From: Spirosoma radiotolerans
GTDB taxonomy: Bacteria > Bacteroidota > Bacteroidia > Cytophagales > Spirosomataceae
NCBI RefSeq assembly: GCF_000974425.1
Contig: NZ_CP010429.1
Span: 1,364,001 to 1,428,000, forward strand
Direction: 5' to 3'
DNA length: 64,000 bases
Positions 8,216 through 16,757 of the stretch are shown here, piece by piece. Positions within the stretch are counted from its first letter, which is position 1. Each line of letters begins with the position of its first letter. The position numbers and the translations under genes are program-made. The notes beneath the pieces were generated by a model. It ran no database searches. It had not been told where the DNA came from and saw only the letters and a list, made by a program, of their open reading frames with translations.

Positions 8216-9847
8216 ATGACTATTTTCAAAAAAAATACGGTCCTTCCCATTCTGTTTCTCTCGCTCTTGTTTTCCTGTAAAGACCTCACCGATCTGAACG
8301 TAAACCCCAATGGGGTTCAGCCCGAAACGGTAAACCCGAACCTGGTTCTGCCCACTGTATTGACCGAAACGGGCAAAGCCTTTGTCAACCTGGGTTTTCA
8401 GAATATTGCTGGTGTGGTGCAACATACGCAGAAAGACGCCTGGTTTAGTGAGCACAACGACTATGACTGGGGGGGCGATCAGAGCTGGACGACTTATTAT
8501 GATCTGCTCCGCAACAACGACCTGCTCTACCAGCGTGCGGTTGCGCTGGATATGCAGTTTCAGCAAGGTGTGGCGTTGGTGATGAAGTCGATGATCTTCG
8601 GCCTGATAACCGACTTATGGGGCGATGCGCCTTATACCGAAGCCTTAAAAGGAGAGTCGGGCGGTATTGCACCGAAATATGATAGCCAGGATGTTATTTA
8701 TGCCGGTATTCTGGCTGACCTGGATAAGGCCAGCACCTTACTCTCGAAACCGAAAGCATCGTACGGCAGTATTATTGAAAGTGCGGATGTGTATTACGCC
8801 GGTGATCCGGCCAAATGGCAAAAGCTGGCCAATTCACTCAAGCTTCGGTATTACATGCGCATTTCGGCCAAACAACCCGAAGTGGCTAAGGCAGGCATTG
8901 AGAAAATTGTAGCGAATCCGACGCAGTATCCTATCATCGACGATGCGTCTGCCGATGCAACGATGGCTTTTGTGGGTAATAACTCGGGCGACTCCTGGCC
9001 GTCCAATACGGTATTCGACATCAGTGGCAGCAACTACCGCCGGATCAAAATGTGTTCTACACTGCTCAAACCCATGCAGGCCACCAGCGATCCGCGGTTG
9101 GCACTCTGGGCCAAAAAAGTGGAGGTTCCCCTGGCTGTCGATGCAACGCTGCCGACGGGTACGGATAAAATCGTAAACGGTGTTCGGTATTTATCGCCGG
9201 ATAAAGTAGGAACGACTCAAATTGATACAGACCCCAATTATGTTGGTCTGCCGCCCAGTGTGTCTCAGCTTCCGTCCAGCTATAACTTCAACCCAACGCC
9301 GGGCCAGACATCCTACAATCCGCACGTTTCCTACCTGAATGAAATCTACATGCAGGCTAAAGGACCCTTGCTGAAAGCCCGGCTGGTGTCGGCCGCTGAA
9401 GTACATTTTATTCTGGCCGAGGCCGCCCAGAAGGGATGGGCAGCGGGAGATGCCAAAACGCATTACGAAGCGGCCGTCAAAGCCTCGCTCACGGCTTGGG
9501 GACTGGCCAGTAGCTATACCGCGTTTATGGCACAGAAAGGGGTCGCTTACGACGCAACGCTGGCGCAACTTATTGGCCAGAAGTGGATTGCGAGCTGGAC
9601 GAACGCTACCGAAGCCTGGTTCGATTATCGCCGGACAGGTTTGCCGGCCTTAGCAACCGGTTACGCGGCTAAACGGAAAGCCTTGCCGCTTCGGTTCTAT
9701 TACATGCGGGATGAATTGAACCTCAACAAGACCAATTCGACTGCGGCCCTAGACAAACTGGAGGTGACGGCCAACTCGCAGTCTGATGGTAAAAACAGCG
9801 CCTGGTCGAAACCATGGCTGGTTCAGGGTACCGGTAAGCCCTGGTAG
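8216..9847 (+). CDS. SusD/RagB-family surface lipoprotein
   Basis: A 543-residue partner of the preceding SusC. A lipoprotein signal ends in a lipobox with Cys21 (SLLFSC), so the protein is lipid-anchored at the outer membrane. The sequence after it (DLTDLNVNPNGVQPETVNPN) and the helical TPR-like body (SLKLRYYMRISAK, VSAAEVHFILAEAAQKGW) match the SusD-like_2 group. SusD proteins form the lid of the SusC channel and bind the ligand. The gap to SusC is 22 bp, consistent with one transcript. Confidence 0.93.
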   Translation: MTIFKKNTVLPILFLSLLFSCKDLTDLNVNPNGVQPETVNPNLVLPTVLTETGKAFVNLGFQNIAGVVQHTQKDAWFSEHNDYDWGGDQSWTTYYDLLRNNDLLYQRAVALDMQFQQGVALVMKSMIFGLITDLWGDAPYTEALKGESGGIAPKYDSQDVIYAGILADLDKASTLLSKPKASYGSIIESADVYYAGDPAKWQKLANSLKLRYYMRISAKQPEVAKAGIEKIVANPTQYPIIDDASADATMAFVGNNSGDSWPSNTVFDISGSNYRRIKMCSTLLKPMQATSDPRLALWAKKVEVPLAVDATLPTGTDKIVNGVRYLSPDKVGTTQIDTDPNYVGLPPSVSQLPSSYNFNPTPGQTSYNPHVSYLNEIYMQAKGPLLKARLVSAAEVHFILAEAAQKGWAAGDAKTHYEAAVKASLTAWGLASSYTAFMAQKGVAYDATLAQLIGQKWIASWTNATEAWFDYRRTGLPALATGYAAKRKALPLRFYYMRDELNLNKTNSTAALDKLEVTANSQSDGKNSAWSKPWLVQGTGKPW

Positions 9848-9908
9848 ATGAATTATCGTTGGTTTCTAGTATTCGGTTTTAGGTTGGCTGTCCGCTTTAG
9901 CGCAACCT

Positions 9909-9932
9909 GACAATCGGTTCAAGCCGATTGTC
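9909..9932. repeat. Hairpin with 9-bp perfect arms (GACAATCGG / CCGATTGTC)
   Basis: First of three consecutive inverted repeats between the SusD gene and the hydrolase gene. The loop is TTCAAG. No T-tract follows, so it is not a classical terminator; a REP-like element or RNA-processing hairpin is more likely. Confidence 0.55.
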
Positions 9933-9946
9933 TGTAAGCCGCACGC

Positions 9947-9975
9947 GTGTCGGTCAAAACACCGCCGACCGGCAC
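9947..9975. repeat. Hairpin GTGTCGGTC / GACCGGCAC
   Basis: Second inverted repeat of the cluster, with 9-bp arms, one G-T wobble and an 11-nt loop. Immediately before it is the perfect palindrome CACGCGTG (9942-9949). Confidence 0.5.
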
Positions 9976-10018
9976 AAAGCGGGTTATCGAATACCCCAAA
10001 CGGATGAATAGGCTTAAC

Positions 10019-10045
10019 GTAGCGCGGGCAAGCTGCCCGCGCTAC
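10019..10045. repeat. REP-like hairpin with 12-bp perfect arms
   Basis: The left arm GTAGCGCGGGCA (10019-10030) pairs perfectly with TGCCCGCGCTAC (10034-10045) across a 3-nt loop. It is very GC-rich compared with its surroundings and ends 25 bp before the hydrolase start. It resembles repetitive extragenic palindromes. In the transcript it could also shield the 3' end of the susCD mRNA. Confidence 0.6.
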
Positions 10046-10070
10046 ATATGAATTTAACCCCTGATACAAC

Positions 10071-11444
10071 ATGAAATCCTATTTCCTGAAAACCCTTGCC
10101 TTTCTTGGCCTTATCAGTGTCGGCACGCTTTTTTCATTTAATGCCTTAAAACCAACCGATGGCATTACACCCTCAACGGCATTGGAAAGCTACCTGCACA
10201 ATGGCGATAAGACGTTTAAGTGGGAGGTGAAAGACACCTACACCTATGGCGACATTACGGCCTACGAAGTCCTGTTGACTTCCCAGAAATGGCGGGAGCA
10301 TACCTGGAAGCACCAGCTTACGGTACTCGTTCCGAAGGAAATCAAACACGATGGGGCGCTGCTGTTTATTACGGGTGGATCCCTTAAAGAAGGTGAACCT
10401 AACTGGAACAAACGGGAGGACGGCTTTAACCGGGCAATCAGTACGCTGGCTACCAAGAACAACGCCATTGCAGCCGTGCTGCGTCAAACGCCCAACCAGC
10501 CGTTATACGGAAATTTAACCGAAGATGCCCTGATTTCATATACGTTACACCAGTTTAAACAAGACGGAGACTACTCCTGGCCGCTGCTGTTTCCGATGGT
10601 GAAAAGTGCCGTTCGGGCGATGGATGCGGTTCAGGCATTTGCCAACGAAACGCTTCATAAAGAGGTGAGTCGTTTTGTTGTCTCGGGGGCCTCTAAGCGC
10701 GGCTGGACCACCTGGCTAACGGGAGCGAGCGATAAACGGGTTACGGCCATTGCACCGATGGTAATTGATATCCTGAATATGCCCGTCAATCTGGATTATC
10801 AAATGAAGGTATGGAACAAGTACAGCGAACAGATTGATGATTATGTAAAAATTGGTATTCCGCAGAGTGCGCATACCAAAGAGGGCGCTGCCATCAACGA
10901 AATGATTGATCCTTATTCGTACCGTAAAAAATTAACGATGCCCAAAATGCTTTTCATGGGCACGAATGATGAGTATTGGACTGTCGATGCCGTCAAGCAT
11001 TATATCGGTCAGATTCCGGGCGAGAATTACATTCATTATGTTCCCAACGTTGGTCATGACCTGGGCGATAAGCGGCAGGCGTTGGAAGCGCTGAACGCCT
11101 TTTTCGGAAACACCTTAGCCCGGCAACCTTACCCAGCCTGTCAATGGCATGTGTCGACTACCAAGAAAGGCGTGGATATCACGGTGAAAGCAACTCCTGA
11201 TAAACTCGAAAATGTTACGGTCTGGTCAGCGAATTCGACGGACATGATATTTCAGGATGAAAAATGGGAAGGCAAAAGCCTGGGCATCAAGAACAAAGCT
11301 GCGTTTTCTGTCAATGAAGTATATCCGGCATCGGGCTACCGGGCATTTTACGTCGACCTGACCTATAAAGCGCCAACGGGTGGCACCTATACAGAAAGCA
11401 CGCGGATGTTTGTGACGGATAACGACGAGATTTTTCTGAAATAA
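10071..11444 (+). CDS. PhoPQ-activated pathogenicity-related (PqaA-type) hydrolase, secreted
   Basis: A 457-residue protein of family PF10142 with a signal peptide (FLKTLAFLGLISVGTLFSF). It has an alpha/beta-hydrolase core. The nucleophile elbow is SGASKRGW with S208, and later come an acidic residue in FMGTNDEYWTVD and a histidine in NVGHDLGDK, together a plausible Ser-Asp-His triad. The enzymatic substrate of this family is not well established. It follows SusD by 223 bp on the same strand, with hairpins in between, and a terminator follows it, so it may be the last gene of the SusCD locus. Confidence 0.85.
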   Translation: MKSYFLKTLAFLGLISVGTLFSFNALKPTDGITPSTALESYLHNGDKTFKWEVKDTYTYGDITAYEVLLTSQKWREHTWKHQLTVLVPKEIKHDGALLFITGGSLKEGEPNWNKREDGFNRAISTLATKNNAIAAVLRQTPNQPLYGNLTEDALISYTLHQFKQDGDYSWPLLFPMVKSAVRAMDAVQAFANETLHKEVSRFVVSGASKRGWTTWLTGASDKRVTAIAPMVIDILNMPVNLDYQMKVWNKYSEQIDDYVKIGIPQSAHTKEGAAINEMIDPYSYRKKLTMPKMLFMGTNDEYWTVDAVKHYIGQIPGENYIHYVPNVGHDLGDKRQALEALNAFFGNTLARQPYPACQWHVSTTKKGVDITVKATPDKLENVTVWSANSTDMIFQDEKWEGKSLGIKNKAAFSVNEVYPASGYRAFYVDLTYKAPTGGTYTESTRMFVTDNDEIFLK

Positions 11445-11466
11445 ATAAGTTAACTTGTTGGTCATC

Positions 11467-11509
11467 AGCCTACTGCTGCGCTCACCATTGGTGGCAGTAG
11501 TAGGCTTTT
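11467..11509 (+). terminator. Rho-independent terminator after the PqaA-type gene
   Basis: The stem is formed by GCCTACTGCTGC and GGCAGTAGTAGGC (one wobble), followed by TTTT. It starts 22 bp after the stop codon and lies between two convergent genes. Confidence 0.7.
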
Positions 11510-11540
11510 CGTTGGCTGAAGGGCACGCAGATAGATAGCC

Positions 11541-12479
11541 CTACAGTTGCGCAAGCAGATACAGCACCGCCATGCGCACGGCAACTCCATTTTCGACCTG
11601 ATCCAGAATAATGGAATGCGACGAATCGGCGGCATCCGATGTGAGTTCAACGCCCCGATTAATGGGGCCAGGGTGCATGAGCACGATAGGGCGATCCAGC
11701 TCGTCGAGCATCTGCTTGGAAATGCCGAAGTAAAGCGAGTATTCGCGCAACGACGGGAAATACTTTATCTGTTGCCGCTCAAGCTGAATCCGCAGGACGT
11801 TGGCTACATCGCACCAGGCCAGTGCCTGACGGACATCGTGCCCTACTTTCACACCAAGGGCTTCAATGTATTTAGGAATGAGGGTCTTGGGGCCGCAAAC
11901 CATGACCTCTGCGCCCTGTTTTTGCAAACAAAAAATATTGGATAAGGCCACGCGAGAGTGGGTAATATCGCCAATGATGGCCACCCGTTTTCCGGCCACA
12001 TCACCCAATTTTTCGCGAATGGAGAAAGAGTCCAGGAGGGCCTGGGTAGGGTGCTCATGGGTGCCGTCGCCCGCATTGACGACATTGGCCTTGATGTGTT
12101 TGGTGAGGTAATGAGGAGCGCCGGGACTGCTGTGGCGCATCACAACCATATCGACCTTCATGGCCAGAATATTGTTGACCGTGTCCAGCAGGGTTTCGCC
12201 TTTTTTGACTGAGCTTCCTGATGCCGAAAAGTTAACGACATCGGCTGACAAGCGCTTTTCGGCCAGTTCGAACGATAACCGGGTGCGAGTCGAATTTTCA
12301 AAAAAAACGTTGGCAATGGTCACATCACGCAGCGAGGGGACTTTCTTGATGGGGCGGTTGATAACTTCTTTAAATTGCGCGGCCGTATCCAGAATTAATT
12401 GAATGTCCGACTCGGTCAGGTCTTTGATACCCACCAAATGGCGGACACTTAGGGAAGTTCGATGGGTCGATGGGGCCAT
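11541..12479 (-). CDS. pyrB: Aspartate carbamoyltransferase, catalytic chain
   Basis: A 312-residue enzyme that joins carbamoyl phosphate and L-aspartate, the first committed step of pyrimidine synthesis. The carbamoyl-phosphate motif is FFENSTRTRLSFE (about 59-71). Also visible are the SSVKKGETLLDT loop with its Lys, GDGTHEHPTQALLD, and the HPGPINRG substrate loop. Length matches the family. There is no pyrI regulatory gene nearby. A -7 box (12505-12512) lies about 26 bp upstream. Confidence 0.97.
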   Translation of the reverse strand: MAPSTHRTSLSVRHLVGIKDLTESDIQLILDTAAQFKEVINRPIKKVPSLRDVTIANVFFENSTRTRLSFELAEKRLSADVVNFSASGSSVKKGETLLDTVNNILAMKVDMVVMRHSSPGAPHYLTKHIKANVVNAGDGTHEHPTQALLDSFSIREKLGDVAGKRVAIIGDITHSRVALSNIFCLQKQGAEVMVCGPKTLIPKYIEALGVKVGHDVRQALAWCDVANVLRIQLERQQIKYFPSLREYSLYFGISKQMLDELDRPIVLMHPGPINRGVELTSDAADSSHSIILDQVENGVAVRMAVLYLLAQL

Positions 12480-12504
12480 GAGAGCAGTATACCTATAAAT
12501 TGGG

Positions 12505-12512
12505 CAAAGATA
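12505..12512 (-). promoter_or_regulatory. Bacteroidetes -7 box TATCTTTG for pyrB
   Basis: Exact match to TAnnTTTG on the minus strand. Transcription would start near 12500, about 20 nt before the pyrB ATG. I see no clear TTTG at -33. Confidence 0.5.
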
Positions 12513-12651
12513 GAAAGATCGACACTAGTCGGTTATCGATTCCATCAGAATTTATAGGCTTTCTCGAATGGCTTACTGGGTAAAGAGCGCATAGTTATCT
12601 ACTAACCATTTGGCAATTAGTGAATAACTTACTTCAGCGTCTGCGAGCGCT

Positions 12652-14076
12652 CTATCGTTTGGCAAAGGGAAACAAGGCCGATTCTGTATGGGATTGGGCC
12701 ATGAGCTTGCTGAGGTATCTGACCTTGTCGGGATATTTGGCCGCTATGTCGTGCGTTTCGGCGGGGTCTTTCGAGAGGTCGTAGAGTTCGATAGGGCCAT
12801 TGGGATCGCTGGATGCCTGCAACCGCACAGCTTTCCAGTTGCCCTGTCGGACCGCCTGTTTGCCACCGCCCTCATGAAATTCCCAGTAGAGGTAATCGTG
12901 CGTTTTCTGCTGCCCTTTTCCTATTAAGGAGGGCACAAACGAGATGCCGTCAATTTTAGCGGGTGTTTTGGCCCCAGCCAGTTCGGCAAAGGTGGGCAGC
13001 AAATCCCAGAAGGCGCCTACAAAATCGCTTTGTGTAGCGGACTTGATGACTCCGGGCCAACGAGCAATAAATGGCTCCCGAATGCCTCCTTCATAGAGGT
13101 CCCGTTTAACCCCGCGAAAGCCGCCACTACTATTGAAAAAAACAGGATCGCCACCGCCTTCTTTATGCGGGCCGTTATCACTCGAAAAGATAACGAGCGT
13201 GTTTTTGTCCAGCCCTTTTGCTTTCAACTTGGCCAGAATTTGCCCCACATACCTGTCCAGACGGGCTACCATGGCCGCATAAGCGGCATGTGGATGGGTT
13301 TGCGAAGCATAGCCGCCCGTTTTTGCGTTGGGGCCGTAATTGGCACCCGTATATGGAGTTTCGGCAAATTTTCCTTTGTAATAGGCAAACAGGCTATCGG
13401 TAGGCGGAACCAGCTCTGCGTGCGGCAGGGTGTACGGCAAAAACAGGAAAAATGGCTGCTGACTTTTACGGGTATCCAGGTATTTTAAGGCTTTTTTCTG
13501 GATTATGTCGGGCGCAAACTCGTTCGTTTGCGTCAAATTTTTGTTGTTCGCCAGCACAACCTTTTTGTCATTATCCCAGAGGTGATCGGGGTAGTAACGG
13601 TGCGCCAGCGCCTGGCAGTTGTAGCCGTAAAACTGGTCGAAACCCTGTTTCGTAGGGTCGCCTTCCGAACCGACAGGCCCCAAACCCCACTTGCCAAATG
13701 CCGCCGTTGCATATCCAGCTTTTTTCAGCAGCTCTGCCATGGTTACCACCGAGTCGGCAAGGGGTTGCTGGCCTTCAGGCTGCACCTCTTTGTTGCCTCT
13801 TATATACGTGTGGCCCGTGTGTTGCCCGGTCATGAGCGACGACCGGGAAGGCGCACAAACCGACGTGCCTGCGTAGAACTGCCTGAACTGAATACCTTCG
13901 GCCGCCATGCGGTCGAGGGTGGGTGTTTTAATCAGATTTTGCCCATTGATACCCACATCACCAAAGCCCAGATCATCGGCCAAAATAAAGATGATGTTTG
14001 GGCGGATGGCTTTGGGCGCTTGCGCCTGTATCCGGCAGGAAATGAAAAGCAGTAAGCATACGATAGTTCTAGTCAT
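12652..14076 (-). CDS. Secreted arylsulfatase-family sulfatase
   Basis: A 474-residue protein with a signal peptide. The formylglycine motif is CAPSR with C74, which an activating enzyme oxidises to make the catalytic residue. Metal ligands are in FILADDLGFGD (D34-D35) and in SSDNGPHKEGG; TPTLDRMAAEG is also typical. It removes sulfate esters from a glycan or aryl substrate. No sulfatase-maturing enzyme gene lies in the window, so that must be elsewhere. It is monocistronic here and not linked to a SusCD pair on its own strand. Confidence 0.93.
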   Translation of the reverse strand: MTRTIVCLLLFISCRIQAQAPKAIRPNIIFILADDLGFGDVGINGQNLIKTPTLDRMAAEGIQFRQFYAGTSVCAPSRSSLMTGQHTGHTYIRGNKEVQPEGQQPLADSVVTMAELLKKAGYATAAFGKWGLGPVGSEGDPTKQGFDQFYGYNCQALAHRYYPDHLWDNDKKVVLANNKNLTQTNEFAPDIIQKKALKYLDTRKSQQPFFLFLPYTLPHAELVPPTDSLFAYYKGKFAETPYTGANYGPNAKTGGYASQTHPHAAYAAMVARLDRYVGQILAKLKAKGLDKNTLVIFSSDNGPHKEGGGDPVFFNSSGGFRGVKRDLYEGGIREPFIARWPGVIKSATQSDFVGAFWDLLPTFAELAGAKTPAKIDGISFVPSLIGKGQQKTHDYLYWEFHEGGGKQAVRQGNWKAVRLQASSDPNGPIELYDLSKDPAETHDIAAKYPDKVRYLSKLMAQSHTESALFPFAKR

Positions 14077-14449
14077 ATTGTTGAGGAAGCATTGGGAACT
14101 CTATACTACCAAAGGCCACAAAGAGGAAGTTATACGGCTTATTGATACCATTTTTTATGAATTACTCCTTTCCTAGAGCAAACATGTCTGATTTGTAGGG
14201 ACAAACACAGAAAATCAGGCGCGTTGGCTTTAGCCTAATTGATTAACGAGGCCCTAAGCCTTATGGCCCCTCTAATGAATGATTATCTATATGTTTAATC
14301 AGTTTTTACAATGTGCCCCTATCGTGTCAGATATTGGATAACAGCATGACAGGCAACACGTATTACTAGGGGACGCTGATTTGGGTAGACGAATCGCGAT
14401 GACTACCATTTAGAAAGATGGCTTAAGTCACAAGATGGATTGATACAAA
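14077..14449. other. Gene-free AT-rich stretch
   Basis: No reading frame, hairpin or RNA gene that I can support. It lies between the sulfatase promoter and the decayed toxin gene and may be further decayed sequence. Confidence 0.5.
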
Positions 14450-14804
14450 TCAAAAGCAGACTTTTATGGCTAGCTGATTAACGTCAATAACTTGAGTAGC
14501 TTTCAACGTAGCAACTCACTGATCCAAACTGGCTCTGAACAAATCAAGTAACTGACGATTTTTTTAAGTTGCCAGCTGTTATGTATATGAGCTTATAAGG
14601 CTGATGCTTAATTAGATATGTATTGAAAAGGTCAGTATCTTTAGTGATAACTACTCGCTAGTCAACCATGCTCCTCTCGCAGCTATAGCCATCTTGGATT
14701 CGCTCATCTGTTAAAAGGGAGGTGACGTGAACAGCATCATACTCCTTTTCTGGTAGCCAATCTGGTAGCAAATAAGGTAATTGATCATCTACAAGAAACT
14801 TTAT
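14450..14804 (-). pseudogene. Decayed DUF5615-type toxin gene (PIN-like)
   Basis: Reading leftward from 14804, the frame gives KFLVDDQLPYLLPDWL and DAVHVTSLLTDE, the start of a DUF5615 protein. A TAG then falls at 14660-14658, after which the same frame resumes as RVVITKDTDLFNTYLIKHQ and YKLIYITAGNL. That pattern is the standard family core, so the stop probably replaced a Gln codon. The start codon is ATA where ATG is expected. A run of seven A residues then shifts the frame. The next frame continues as RQLLDLFRASLDQ, a TGA, and VATLKATQVIDVNQLA. Several independent lesions make this a dead gene. Confidence 0.75.
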
Positions 14805-15022
14805 GCAGTTAGTGGTGGTGTACTAAAATGAGCCAGTTGTACGGCATAATTCAGACACTCTTGAATATCGTCTGGTACCAAACCTGGGTAGTCATTCAGA
14901 ATTTCATCCCAAGTCTTTCCGCTCGCCAGTAATTCTAGAGCAGTCGTAATTAGCAACCGCGATCCTCAAATTGTAGGCTTGCCGTGGCAGATATTCGGAT
15001 CAATAGTAATACGAGTCAGCAC
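14801..15022 (-). pseudogene. DUF433 antitoxin gene with internal stop
   Basis: From GTG 15022 the frame reads LTRITIDPNICHGKPTI, then TGA at 14968-14966, then GSRLLITTALELLASGKTW, DEILNDYPGLVPDDIQECL and so on to TAA at 14801. In intact DUF433 proteins the motif is GKPTIRG, so the TGA sits exactly where an Arg codon (for example CGA) is expected. The 74-codon length and frame are otherwise intact. The stop overlaps the expected start of the toxin gene, as in working DUF433/DUF5615 pairs. The downstream toxin is also broken, which argues against a simple sequencing error. Confidence 0.8.
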
Positions 15023-15074
15023 AATCTGGAGTTTTAAAAAAACTACAATCATCCGTATAGATTAACAACGGCTC

Positions 15075-16646
15075 TTACTCTATCACCACGCACCCATAGG
15101 CCGGTACAGTTACCCGGTCATCGTTGAACGAACTGCCCGGCAGGGTCTCAAAAACAACGCAGCGACACCAGGACTCATCCGGCGAAAAGACGACCTCAAT
15201 GGGCTTTCTTGTCAGGTTATGAACAACCAGTACGAGGGGAGCGTCTCCCGTCGATGCCTGCCGAATGAACGCGACGATCCCTTTCTGTCGAATACCGGTA
15301 GGGAAAAGCCGGCTGAGGTTATCCGTTAAAACCGGATGGCTGTTCCGGTAGGCGATCAGGCGTTTGTAGTGCGAGAAAAGGGAATCCGGATTGGCTTGTT
15401 GCTGCGCTAGTGGTCGTACGGTCTGGCTGGTGCTGTACGTACCCCGTCGCCAGCGGGTACGCTGCGTATCATTGGCGCGGATGTCCCACAAAAACGGTTC
15501 GCGGATGTTCTCGTCGGGCTTTACGCCCAGCATACCAATTTCTTCACCGTAGTAGAGATACGGCAGGCCGGGTAGGGTAAGCAACAGATTAGCCGCTACT
15601 TTTAGCTGGGCAATGTTGCCTTTCAGCATACTGCCAATGCGGTTCTGATCGTGGTTAGACAACAGCAGCGCGTCGATAAATTCTGGGTTGACATTGCTGA
15701 ATGTTTTGTGGACATACGTCAGAAATTCAACCAGATCCTCCGTGTCGTCTTCCTGCCGAACGATTTCGGCAACCATCAACTGAAGGTCAAAATTGAAGTT
15801 GGCTTTCAATCCTCGAAAATACGGTGCGATGCGTTCGGGGCGGGTCCATACTTCCCCCACTGTGTAGGCACCTGGTTTAGCTGCTTCGACCACGCGCCCG
15901 AACTCCTGCCAGAATTCATGGTTTTTGGGCTCTTCCGATTCACGGTAGAGGTGCCGGGCGGCATCGAGCCGGAAGCCATCGACACCCACATTGGTAAGCC
16001 AGAAACGGGCAATGGAAAAAACCTCTTCACGCAGCGGGCGGTAGTCGAAGTTCAGGTCGGGCATACCGCTCCAAAACATCCCATAATATTGCTCCGGGTA
16101 GCTCGCTCCTTTCACCGAGTGCCACGGGTTCTTCTCGCCCGAATCGGCCGTGATGTCGCGGGTGGCTAGCTTACGCCGTTTAATCTCGTCGGGACGTAAC
16201 CACTTATAGTAGTGCCAGTAAGGGTTGTCAGGGCCTTTAGCTGCTTCCTGAAACCAGGGATGGCGGATGCTGGTGTGGTGCAGAACCAAGTCGATAATAA
16301 CGGCTATGTCCCGCTGATGAGCTTCCGTAATAAGCCTTCTGAAATCGTCCATGGTGCCGTATTCCGGATCGATGCCATAATAGTCTGTAACGTCGTATTT
16401 ATGGTAGGTCGGCGAGGGGCTGATGGGCATGAGCCAGATGGCCGAAACGCCGAGGTCTTTTAAATAATCAAGCTTGCTCGTAACGCCGTTCAGATCCCCG
16501 ATGCCGTCCCCATTGGAGTCGGCAAAGGAACGAACGAAAATCTCGTAATGAACCCCCGAACGGCCTGTACGGAGTTGGTTGACGGATGCAGGGTTGACCG
16601 ATGCGCTGGCCGGTGAGGTGGTAATGTTCGAAAAATCAGATTGCAT
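15075..16646 (-). CDS. GH13 alpha-amylase-family glycoside hydrolase (trehalose synthase/alpha-glucosidase-like)
   Basis: A 523-residue enzyme with the complete GH13 machinery: nucleophile D228 in GVDGFRLDAARH, acid/base E265 in TVGEVW, and transition-state Asp D333 in LLSNHDQNR. Near the N-terminus is ADSNGDGIGDLNG, a Ca-binding-type loop. A beta-sandwich domain follows (about 440-523). There is no clear signal peptide, so it is probably cytoplasmic and acts on maltose, trehalose or short alpha-glucans. The exact specificity cannot be read from sequence. It is preceded by no operon partner. Confidence 0.9.
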   Translation of the reverse strand: MQSDFSNITTSPASASVNPASVNQLRTGRSGVHYEIFVRSFADSNGDGIGDLNGVTSKLDYLKDLGVSAIWLMPISPSPTYHKYDVTDYYGIDPEYGTMDDFRRLITEAHQRDIAVIIDLVLHHTSIRHPWFQEAAKGPDNPYWHYYKWLRPDEIKRRKLATRDITADSGEKNPWHSVKGASYPEQYYGMFWSGMPDLNFDYRPLREEVFSIARFWLTNVGVDGFRLDAARHLYRESEEPKNHEFWQEFGRVVEAAKPGAYTVGEVWTRPERIAPYFRGLKANFNFDLQLMVAEIVRQEDDTEDLVEFLTYVHKTFSNVNPEFIDALLLSNHDQNRIGSMLKGNIAQLKVAANLLLTLPGLPYLYYGEEIGMLGVKPDENIREPFLWDIRANDTQRTRWRRGTYSTSQTVRPLAQQQANPDSLFSHYKRLIAYRNSHPVLTDNLSRLFPTGIRQKGIVAFIRQASTGDAPLVLVVHNLTRKPIEVVFSPDESWCRCVVFETLPGSSFNDDRVTVPAYGCVVIE

Positions 16647-16757
16647 TCAATGAAGGATTGCTAGTTTCTACCAAACGGAGAAAGTCGCTGATGAGTTTGC
16701 GGGAGTTGTGTATGTACGTAAATCAGCACACTTTTCACCAGCGTATATCGCTTCGCT

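Noticed and set aside
9917..9926. GGTTCAAGCC resembling a tRNA T-arm
   Set aside because: It is the loop of a symmetric hairpin; no acceptor, D or anticodon arms are around it.
13528..14055. 175-codon frame antisense to the sulfatase
   Set aside because: It lies wholly inside a well-supported sulfatase gene and has no domain character; a shadow of its codon use.
15651..16169. 172-codon frame antisense to the GH13 gene
   Set aside because: Shadow of a gene with all catalytic residues on the other strand.
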